Source of the DNA: Phytophthora sp. 'mugwort' | Taxonomy: Eukaryota; Oomycota; Peronosporomycetes; Peronosporales; Peronosporaceae | DNA length: 64,000 bases | Direction of reading: 5' to 3' | NCBI GenBank assembly: GCA_033558025.1 | Contig: JAUCEF010000005.1 | Coordinates: forward strand, 2,542,001 to 2,606,000 | Shown: positions 33,077-41,464 of the stretch, in pieces | Numbering within the stretch: the stretch's first letter is position 1 | How the letters are laid out: every line of letters begins with the position of its first letter | Translations under genes and position numbers: made by a program | Notes under the pieces: generated by a model | The model's input: only the letters and a program-made list of their open reading frames with translations | Databases searched by the model: none | What the model was told of the DNA's origin: nothing

Positions 33077-34117
33077 CTACTGGTCCCGACCGTTTTTTGG
33101 ATGAGCGGACGGGAACTTGTCGTCAGGGTCACTGACGACCTCAGCACTTGCCAAGATCGGAGCTGGGGCGCGGCACACGGCTGCGCGATGACCAGGCTTG
33201 CGACAACGATAGCAGATGAGCTGGCGATTGTCGTTGTTGAACCGAGGAGCGCGGGGAGTCGAGGTAAAGCGCGACCTTGACTCAGCTTCGATGGCGTCAA
33301 TTTCCATAGGCTCGGGAGCGGAGGCCCGAGCGTCCGGCGTCAGCGCTCGTTCGTAAGAAGATGCCACCGTGTAGTCCTCGCGCAGCGCGAGCGCGAACGC
33401 CTCTTCAAGTGTCGTAGGCTCCGCTCGCGTGAGGCAGTATCGAGTCATGCCCTCACGCATTCCGAAGATGAACACGTGCACTTGAGATGCGACGTCGATC
33501 GGGTTCGTGACGATGCACGAGACTAGGTGACGCGTCTTCTGCACGTAGTCGCGCATGGACATTTTGCCTTGCCGAAGAGCGAAGAACGTCGCGCGCATGC
33601 GTGACTCATCTTACGGAGGCTCGAATGCGAGGCGTAGGTCGTTCTGGATAGCTTCCAAAGTAGGGAAAGCGGAGGCATCGGTCACCAATCTGCCGAGTGC
33701 CCACTCCTTGGCTTTCCCGCTCAGTCGGGAGAGCAAGAAGTTGACTTTCGCCGACTCAGCCTCGAGAAATCTCGAGGCAATCGCGATGTCGATCTCACGA
33801 AACCAGCGGTTCAACGGTAGGCGGTCTTGACCGACTCCGGAGTACGCGGAAGTGTCCATCTTGACGGCATCGTTCCTCGAGGTGCGCGAGGGAGTTGATA
33901 CTCGCCGATTCGCTTCGGCGAGCTCGCGCACCATAAATTCTTGGATAGCTTGGCGTTGTCGCTCGGGCGTCGATGAGCTCAGCATCGACGTGACGAAGAC
34001 TTCTCCGGACACCGCCGCGAGGCGGTGTAGGGCATTCCATTCCACAGTCGTAAGATGGGGGAAGGCCGTGTGGTCCAGGATCGTGGGACCATCCGACGGG
34101 GCTTCGCTCATACTCAT
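33077..34117 (-). pseudogene. Gypsy gag with one in-frame stop
   Basis: The frame from the ATG at 34,117 runs through a typical retrotransposon gag core ([28 protein letters not shown]) to LRLAFEPP, hits TAA at 33,613-33,611, then continues in the same frame (DESRMRATFFALRQGKMSM) to a complete zinc knuckle CYRCRKPGHRAAVC near 33,190 and a stop at 33,077. A single base change from a Gln or Tyr codon would explain the TAA. With the stop, only an N-terminal gag fragment is made unless it is read through. Since the rest of the element is intact, this may be the only lesion. Confidence 0.85.
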
Positions 34118-34144
34118 CTCAAACTTGGTCACGGGAAGGACCAA

Positions 34145-34156
34145 CAAGTGCTACCA
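34145..34156 (-). other. Primer-binding site of the Gypsy element
   Basis: Two bases inside the 5' LTR the minus strand reads TGGTAGCACTTG, with the TGG that pairs to a tRNA CCA end. The donor tRNA is not identified; TGGTAGC is shared with some initiator-Met sites. Confidence 0.6.
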
Positions 34157-34158
34157 GG

Positions 34159-34441
34159 TGTAACGTGACGAGATCAACCGCTACTTAGCTTACACTATTA
34201 GCGGTAGGAAGCGTGCTAACAAACTCGCAAATTCAACTCTGATTTTTATTAGTGGCCTTCGGAACCACTCAAATGCAAACTGTCGTCTGATTGGTTGAAA
34301 TGGGTTCCCACTTTCAACCAATGACAGGACTACACGAAGCACACGCTATTCGTGTGCTTTGTACCTACTTTTGTATATCTTGTTTACCTACATATGTAAC
34401 CCTTAACTAGCTACTTATGTAACTGCAACCAGCCCGTTACA
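34159..34441 (-). repeat. 5' LTR of the Gypsy element
   Basis: This is the 283-bp partner of 27,028-27,310. It differs at about six positions (for example GAGATCAACC versus GAGTTCAACC and CACGCTATTC versus CACACTATTC on the plus strand). It is followed by CCTCG at 34,442-34,446, the second copy of the target duplication. It should contain the element promoter on the minus strand. Confidence 0.95.
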
Positions 34442-34446
34442 CCTCG

Positions 34447-37400
34447 TGAACTGCCCAAGTTTTTCAATCGCCACCACATAGCAACCACCCTCCCCCTCTT
34501 GTTCTCCGTCGGTATCAAGCTCGATGGACTCGTTCTTAGCCATTCCATCCTTCAGCTCGTTCAGTGCACAGTCAATAACCGACTCGGGAAGTCGAAATCG
34601 AACCCTATCTGGCACGGACTCACTGTCTTCACGCCATTGCATCGACCGACCTTTGCCGTTCTCTTTGACTTGGAAAGACGCCAGGAAGGAGCTTAGCCCC
34701 GGAGATACATGCTCCAAAATGGCTACGACTTCACACACGTCGCTTTCGCGTAACAGAGCTCATAAACGCATGCCTTTGTTGTACTCCTTAAGAGCAACGA
34801 CAGCCTTCGCCCTCAGAACTTTCCGGTTCAAATGAGGTCTTCCTACCTTACGGATGCTCCCGCTCAACTTGATTCTAGGCACAAGCTCCACGCTTTCATC
34901 ACTAGCCGCCTGGATTGGTACCGACGCAACTTGTGTCGGGGGTTCATCATCGGATATATGGCCTCGTCTGCCACTGCTACCGTGTGCAGCAGTATCATGA
35001 TTGTTCATGCCGCCACTGCTAGTGTTACCGCCGGAATTTCTTCCTCGATTGTTATCTTCATCATCTCTACGCCCAGAGTCATCTCTGTCTCCCGCCGAGG
35101 CGGCCTCTGTGCACTTCGTCCATTCCATAATCGATACCACAACTGATCCAGCTCAGTCATTGCGCTTTCGAACTCGTCGTCCGGGAGCCGAACCAGCTCG
35201 CTGCTCATGCGTCCAAACATCCCCTGCGCCCTGTGATACTTCTCGGCTTCGGTCAACTTTCCAAGTGAATCACCCGCATCATTGTTGTAGATCTTTGTGA
35301 CGAACGGCCTAGCAACCTCGGATAAGCTCTGCTCTGACAAGCGGCTCTGTCCAAACCACCTGTACAACCACATAGGAATAAAGACACATGTAACGAACCT
35401 TTTATATTAATTTTAATATTTATTAATGAATTTTTAGATAAAAGTTTTTTAAAAAATTTATCATTTATTAACCATAATATTAATTTCTTTAATTTTCAAA
35501 CTTCTTTAATTAATTTTTATTGAATATAATAAAGCAAAAGATGGAATAGCTACCGTCCGATATCTTGCCATCATCTGGAAAATCCCTGGCAAAATCCTGG
35601 ACTTACCTGGGTGACATTGCTAAAAATGGGATGATGAATGGTTCGCCGCACTTCTTCCGGTATGCCATTGAGTGCCGGCACGGAAGTTTCATCGTCTGCG
35701 AGAACTCGCAGTCACAAGCCCAGCCCTCCTTCACGAGCAGGTACTCGTGGTCATCGCGCTGATCGGTGATCGTATTACCGTTGTCCTTGAACTCGTATGC
35801 GTCGGAAATCTTTGGATCGGCAGCGATGTTGTACTAGGTTTTGATTGCATTTACTACCCAGCGCGGCATCATCCCCAGTGCAATGTTCATATCTTCCGCG
35901 AAAGCCACATCCCGCAAGGTACCCGGTATCTCGACCTTGGCTCTGTATTCCTCCTCCTTTCGCCGCTGGTACTCCAGTAGCATTTTCAGACTGGCCCGCA
36001 TTGTTAGGTGGCCTTTGAGGTAGCGTTTCAGCTACCGAGCAGGCTTTCGACGCGATTGTTGGTCTCATTGCCGAAATGTGGCAGGTCCACACGATACGCC
36101 ATCACCCACATCTCGCGGCAATCGTTCCAGTTCTTGTCAAAGTAGTTCCACAGCTCGGTGCGACCATCACGGCAAGCAAGATTCTTGAACTCATCATGAT
36201 GAATATCATACGCCTCCGGTGTTCTTGCGAACGTCATGTTTGAGATCGTGTGCTTCATCTGGGCCAAAACACTGTCTTCCTATGCACCATAGGTCTTCGA
36301 CTTACGGATCGTCTCATGCAGCCATTTGATCACGTGAAAATGACAGAACGAAATGCGCGCCTCGGGCAACTTCTTCCGGATAACTTCCACCTCACGCATA
36401 TCCTTGTCGACAATAACCACTCGAACGAAGCGCCAACGCTCATTTGCACGCTTGAAGTGATCCAAACACTTTGCCATGTGCCAGTCACTGTTGGTCTCGA
36501 TGAGTGAGTATTGAACAGGTTGTCCGTGTCCGCACTGATCCATAGCAACGATTGACAGGAGCTGGTAGTTGTACCTAGACATACAAACCTGGTTAAAACC
36601 TGATAGAAATCTGGGGATACCTGTGAGTAAGTACCATCATTCGCAAGCTAGAACTTGCTCGTTGATCTTGTGTGTGCAACCCATTTGGATGACCTCAGGA
36701 AAACTATCCAACATGGCCCGCATGTAACCACTTGAGAAGGAAATAACATCTGTGTCTCCGCGTGCACTTTGGTGTACCAAAGACACGTTCTGTGACGATT
36801 CCAGATTGAAATTCACGATCATCTCAGCCACAGCATCGGCATCTGAAGGCTGGACACCTACAAATCAACAAGACATTGCACAGTCGTCAGTGGGGCCGTC
36901 CTTCCTTGCATATACGTAGGTTACTTGCATGACTTCCTCATCCGCATAATCATGTTGCGCACGTGGTCCATGCTAACGCGGTGGTCGGAATTGCTGCGAA
37001 TGTAGTCGTACACACTCGTCGTGCCAGCGTTTGGCTCCACCAACAACTCGATCCCCGGCATCAGGGGAGAATCCACCGGAACCTGGCGAATACCTGGGTA
37101 AGACACGTAGATGCCCTTCGAGATGTAATGGTTGTGGCTGTACACCTCGTGCTTGATCGAGATTCCCCACGTTCCATCACGCCGCTTCGTCAGTTGAGCC
37201 AGCATCTGAAAGGGGCAATCAGTGCGATGAAATTTGTGGGAGGTTCGCTTCCTTGCCGAACGCTCGCGCTCGCCTCAGCCGTGTGTGCAGATATACTTTC
37301 GCTGGAATGGCTCCATCTCCGTCGGGACCAGCGGGATCTCGGAGTCGGGCAGCCCTTGAAATCGAACTTGTCCTCGAAGGTCGGCATTACGGCGCGCTAC

Positions 37401-38090
37401 GTTGATTATCTCCTTCACAACAATTTTTTGTCGTGTGGCCTCCATATAGTATTTCAAATCCACTTCGAGAGCAGCCCACGACTCGTGTTGGGGCTCGAAA
37501 GCAGGAAATTGGACTAGCTCCTCGTCTTCGACGTCCGACACCGACCACTTCTTTCCTCGCCGCGCACTCTTCCCACGCGAAGCAGGTGTCTCCGTCGACG
37601 CCGGCTCGTCGGATTCGTCTTCGTCATGTTCAGCAGCGTCCCCTTCTCCTCGTCCTCATCTGCCGCGTTGTCTCTCTCTTCTTCCTCCGCACTTGCTTCT
37701 TCCTCTTTTTCATCCGCACTTGCTTCTTCCTCGTCGTCTTCCTTATTGGCTTCGTCCTGGTCGTCTCTCTCACTTGCTTCTTCTTCTTCGTCACCCTCAC
37801 TGGCTTCTTCCCCTTCCGCAGCTGGCGCGTGCGGGCCATACTGTGCACCCTGCGATGACCGGCGGCGTTCTAGCTCTTCCGCTTTCTGCGCGCGCGTTCG
37901 TGGCCGTGTCGCACGTGACTCCTGCTGTCTGCGCGCCTCCTCCTCCACGCGGGCTTTCTGTTCGAAGCCGTCTTGTGCGTACGTACCATACTTACAGGAG
38001 CTCAGTGGCGCGTGTGTGGGGTCACTGCCGTGCGCCGAGAATATGCCACGTGGCTCCCCCAGTTGATGATTGTGAGGCAAATTGAAACTG
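34447..38090 (-). pseudogene. MULE transposase (FAR1-like, DDE, SWIM)
   Basis: The minus-strand pieces in order are: an acidic Glu/Asp-rich N-terminal region (about 38,060-37,560); a FAR1-like zinc region (37,541-36,921) with FQRKYICTHG, an in-frame TGA at 37,277-37,275, then KFHRTDCPFQ; a DDE core (36,831-36,030) with IQMGCTHKIN, YNYQLLSIVAMDQ, VIVDKDMREVEVIRKKLP and FCHFHVIKWL; a SWIM finger WACDCEFSQTMKLPCRH near 35,730-35,690; and C-terminal parts (35,373-34,447). The first catalytic Asp (normally in a DCTHKTN-like motif) is Gly. Extra sequence separates CTHKIN from YNYQL (36,637-36,582), and an AT-rich block splits the C-terminal part. With the nonsense codon and lost Asp, the element cannot be autonomous. 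Confidence 0.8.
35391..35545. other. Extremely AT-rich block inside the MULE
   Basis: About 150 bp contain almost no G or C, in sharp contrast to flanks near 50% GC. It has long T and A runs and TTAATTAA-type words, no ORF, and no similarity to the surrounding transposon coding sequence. The composition resembles oomycete mitochondrial DNA, so a small nuclear insertion of mitochondrial DNA is one explanation. Confidence 0.6.
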
Positions 38091-38303
38091 AGGGTAAAAG
38101 TAAATTTAATAGTTTCCACCTGGAAAATACCTGTTGGTACAACTGGTAAATACCTGATGGGCAAAACCTGGGCGGGAAGTTTGCCTTAAACCTTAAATAA
38201 ATGCGTTGCTTGTTTGATTTACTTCATTTTGCGATCGCCTTGCACTTTATCCCTGATCGCATGTACATGCCATGATGTGGTTGTCGTCTTTCGTAGTAGT
38301 TGT

Positions 38304-40502
38304 CTAGAATTCGAGCTGGTCGTGGTCCTTAAAGCTGCCATTGAGGTCGGAAGGCGTGTGTTTCGACGGCAGACGCGACTGCTCCAGCTGCAGGTTCTCA
38401 ATGTGGCCCGATGTGATACCCTGCGACACCATCCGAATGCTGCAGTAAATGACACTGGCCCACTCCACACGTTCCTCCTCTGTGCGCGTCTGCAGTACCA
38501 GCTTGTCCGAGGGCGAGCGCGCCACGACAATGCACAGGTCGCGTCCCGGAATCTGCACCAAGTTCAGGTAACAGCCGTACAGTGAGAAGGACTTGCGGTG
38601 CTTGAGCTCGGCGGGGGCCTTCTTGCCTCCGCTGTACGACGACACCTGCTTGTAGTAGTGGATCTCGCCGTTCGTAACGATGACTACGCGTTTCTTCCAG
38701 TTCTCAAAGCCTGAGCGGGACTTCTTGATCAAAACGCCACGCTTGCACGGCGGCAACAGGAACTCCAGCTGAAGTGGGAACGAGGACGCACGCAGGATCA
38801 TACGAGCTTCTGCGTACGTCTCGCGGAGGATGCTACGGCCCTCGACGTTGATAAGCTGACTGCCCACAGCGACACCGCGGTTTCTCGGACTGGACGCCAC
38901 GATCAAGGCCTCTGTGCGTTTCTGCATCTCGATATCGATATCTTCCGGTCGTTTAAAGAGTACACCAATCCTGCCCAGCGGAATTTCCTCCGCACGCTTA
39001 ACTACAAGGGACAAGCCTGCCACAGTACCCTTCTTGCCTGCCATTCCGCCTAGGGCCGTCTGCGCCTCTTGCAACGCCTCGATCCACAGGTGCATCGAGT
39101 TTTCATTATGTGCGTTCAGGTGCATCTCGAACTTTCCATCCTTGGACGTCAGCACAAAGTAATATTTCCGTCCGTCGGGACATTGTGCCATCCCAGGACT
39201 AACGATCGTGTCCTTCAGCGGAACCGATCCCTTGAGCTCGCTCTGATTCTCCGTGTAGTACCTCAGTTCACCTTTTTCTATCCGGAAGAAGCGGTTCTTC
39301 CAGTTCTTGTTGACATGGCCACGTTTGAGTAGACAACCTTCCATGTGGATGTACGAAGTGGGGTCATCATAGCGTTTCCACTCGTGGTTGCACTCCGTGT
39401 CGCGCACGTAGAACTTGACAGTCTTGCGCAGCGGATCCCACGGCCGAGTAGGAACTGCACCAGCTGCATGCAGCCGAGCGATCCACTTGGTCATCATGCG
39501 CTGTGATGGCGCTGAGATCATGAGGTTTCGCTGCGGCGTAGAGATCAGAAACACGAACTTCTTGTCCATGGAGTTTGCCTGCACCGATACATCCGCCTTG
39601 GAACCATAACCAATATCAATTGACCCCTTGAGCTTCTTGAGAGTCTCATCAGCGTAGTATGACAACACACCATCGTTGCGTAGCACGAAGAAGCGCCAGT
39701 TCCACGTCTTGAACTGCTGGCCACATTTCTCGAGCCAGCCCTGCATTACCACGCCCATTTCGTTGTCTTGCGGCCGTAAAGCCACGTCTGGGTTGTGCGA
39801 CGCATTACGAGGAACCTGACTCTCTGCGCGGGTGTGTTTTTGTCCCGCAGCGTCGGCTGCTTCTTCTTCTTCAGCCACTTGAGCCATGACGCTCTGTTCC
39901 ATCTCCGAGTTTGTAGACTGGCCCAACACGTTCATCCAGGAGAAGCGGAATGCGTTGTTGACGCTGTTACGCTGCGGGGTCGTCGCCATCGAGCCCGCCG
40001 GCGACACGGCCGTCGTGGTTCTTAAATGTTCGGGTCTAGTCGCCAATGGAGGAGACGCAACGTCCGCCGCAAACTCGTCGTCGCCAGCTCCAATGGACAC
40101 GTCGGAGTCCTCCGAGTCCGAGCCGAGCAGCGGTGGCGGCGATTGCATCGCTGTGACCATCGTTGAGATGGTGTCGTCATCGTTCTGCGCGTCCATATAA
40201 CGGTCCGTCGACGTGGAGGAGAAGCGGCGCTCAGGCTGCTGGTACGAACCCGACGTGTAGGTGTTTGGTCGACTCTGGGCCGGTGCGCTCTGGCGTGTCG
40301 GTGCGTATGTGGGCGTGCGGCTCTGTCCTTGCTGCGCCTCCCACACCGTGTGGCGGCGGTGGTTCTCGGGTCGCTGCGGTCGCTGACTCTGTGGGCGTTC
40401 GAAACCTAGCGGTTCATCCGCCTCCACCTCCTCGCCCTTGGCGCTGTGTCCCACGTTCTGCGACGCCGAGAAATCGAGACCCAGCCACTTTTTCAAGCCC
40501 AT
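38304..40502 (-). CDS. Triple PH-domain protein with PDZ-like module, possibly N-myristoylated
   Basis: An intronless 732-residue protein. The start MGLKKWLG fits an N-myristoylation signal (Gly2 with basic residues). Residues ~20-245 are disordered, rich in Gln/Pro/Ser. Then come PH domain 1 (about 250-350, GWLEKCGQQFKTWNWRFFVL), PH domain 2 (about 387-490, GCLLKRGHVNKNWKNRFFRI), a PDZ-like segment with VAVGSQLINVEG (about 497-587), and PH domain 3 (about 590-700, GVLIKKSRSGFENWKKR). PH domains bind phosphoinositides or proteins at membranes, so a membrane-attached signalling adaptor is likely. No enzymatic domain is present. The ATG at 40,502 is the first in frame. Exact lipid specificity cannot be judged from the sequence. 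Confidence 0.88.
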   Translation of the reverse strand: MGLKKWLGLDFSASQNVGHSAKGEEVEADEPLGFERPQSQRPQRPENHRRHTVWEAQQGQSRTPTYAPTRQSAPAQSRPNTYTSGSYQQPERRFSSTSTDRYMDAQNDDDTISTMVTAMQSPPPLLGSDSEDSDVSIGAGDDEFAADVASPPLATRPEHLRTTTAVSPAGSMATTPQRNSVNNAFRFSWMNVLGQSTNSEMEQSVMAQVAEEEEAADAAGQKHTRAESQVPRNASHNPDVALRPQDNEMGVVMQGWLEKCGQQFKTWNWRFFVLRNDGVLSYYADETLKKLKGSIDIGYGSKADVSVQANSMDKKFVFLISTPQRNLMISAPSQRMMTKWIARLHAAGAVPTRPWDPLRKTVKFYVRDTECNHEWKRYDDPTSYIHMEGCLLKRGHVNKNWKNRFFRIEKGELRYYTENQSELKGSVPLKDTIVSPGMAQCPDGRKYYFVLTSKDGKFEMHLNAHNENSMHLWIEALQEAQTALGGMAGKKGTVAGLSLVVKRAEEIPLGRIGVLFKRPEDIDIEMQKRTEALIVASSPRNRGVAVGSQLINVEGRSILRETYAEARMILRASSFPLQLEFLLPPCKRGVLIKKSRSGFENWKKRVVIVTNGEIHYYKQVSSYSGGKKAPAELKHRKSFSLYGCYLNLVQIPGRDLCIVVARSPSDKLVLQTRTEEERVEWASVIYCSIRMVSQGITSGHIENLQLEQSRLPSKHTPSDLNGSFKDHDQLEF

Positions 40503-41464
40503 CGCGGCAGGAAATCAGTCGGGCAGCCAGTACGGATAGTGCAAAGCTATAGGTATTAATAAGTGAAGCGAGCACTGCAAAAGGGATAAGCTGCGCTTTA
40601 GGTATGATGTCGTTGACTAAGTGCAGGCGCGAGATGCGGCCTGGCTCGACGATTGGGTTGTGGCGTCTTGCAGTGTGTAGCCTTCTGGAAGTGTAGGGGA
40701 GCGTCGATTTACGGGCCGCCGTTGCATACGACAGTCGTATGTTTCAAAATGGTATTTTATAAATTTTCAAAGGGAAACATATTTTGGCAGGTCGTACTTT
40801 GTCCAACTGGAATACAACAGTAATTTTAATCAAGCGAGCGTATAAATGCATTATGCACAGGTTATCGAGTAGCAGAGGTTCACATTGAAATTTTTAGCCA
40901 AAAAAGTCGCTTGATCGATGATGCGCCATCGAACGGAATCCGCTGCCTGGCTGTGGCTGACCATGGAACACCTCAGCGAGGGAGTCTGCCGCCAATAGCG
41001 GGGGAAGTCCATCGGATCGCTGATGACAAAGGAATCACATACCCAACTCGGTCGCGAGAAGTCAGACATCGAGAGCATCGAGGTCTAAGATGCGGGCGGC
41101 ACGCTCCGAGTCGCAACCGCGGCGCTCGCTCCTTCTGCATCGTCCGGACGTCAGGGCACTGCGACTTACAGAAAGCCTTTTAGTAATCATTGACTGCGGT
41201 GGCGCGCGTAGTGCACGGGTGGCGCTTCAAGCATTTGCTAGAGGGTTTCAACTTGCCCGCTTTCGCCTCACTAGACGAGTAACTCGACTCGAGTCCACCT
41301 TGGTCATCCCTATCAATAACTTCCCACTTTTCCGCTGGTGTTGGTGCAAATCCGAGATACCCATGGCACCGATGCATTCACTGAATGCCATTCACCGCTT
41401 TATTTTTAACACTGAAAAAACAAGTTTCGCGGTTGTTCGTATAAAAGAGGGAAACAGTGGCTCA
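40503..41464. other. Intergenic region between PH protein and phospholipase D
   Basis: This 962-bp stretch includes the PH-protein promoter and the PLD 3' end. Weak ORFs on both strands (for example 41,377-41,180 minus) resemble no family I know; the stretch 40,900-41,380 could be old transposon sequence. No RNA gene or clear repeat was seen. Confidence 0.35.

Larger units (their letters stand above)
27028..34441 (-). mobile_element. Nearly intact Ty3/Gypsy chromovirus
   Basis: A 7.4-kb LTR retrotransposon on the minus strand. Two 283-bp LTRs (34,159-34,441 upstream, 27,028-27,310 downstream) differ by about six positions, so they are about 98% identical. They begin TGTAACGGGC and end CACGTTACA in element orientation. 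The 5-bp duplication CCTCG flanks it (27,023-27,027 and 34,442-34,446). Gag, with one internal stop, and a 1,761-codon pol with protease, reverse transcriptase, RNase H, integrase and chromodomain are present, as are a primer-binding site and a polypurine tract. The high LTR identity points to a recent insertion. It interrupts a MULE protein gene, so it arrived after that element. Confidence 0.95.
25741..38200 (-). mobile_element. Decayed Mutator-like element (MULE) with Ulp1 domain, host of a Gypsy insertion
   Basis: Two blocks (25,741-27,027 and 34,442-38,200) form one minus-strand element once the Gypsy insertion (27,028-34,441 plus one copy of its target duplication) is removed: an ORF ending GQFTR on one side continues as AQLESMKWLWN on the other. 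Coding parts in order are an acidic N-terminal region, a FAR1-like zinc region, DDE transposase, SWIM zinc finger and Ulp1-type protease. Both ends carry clusters of a CAGGTATTnnCCAG-like motif in opposite orientation. TTAAATA occurs just outside both suggested ends and might be a target duplication. The exact ends are not certain; no long perfect terminal repeat was found. Confidence 0.6.
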
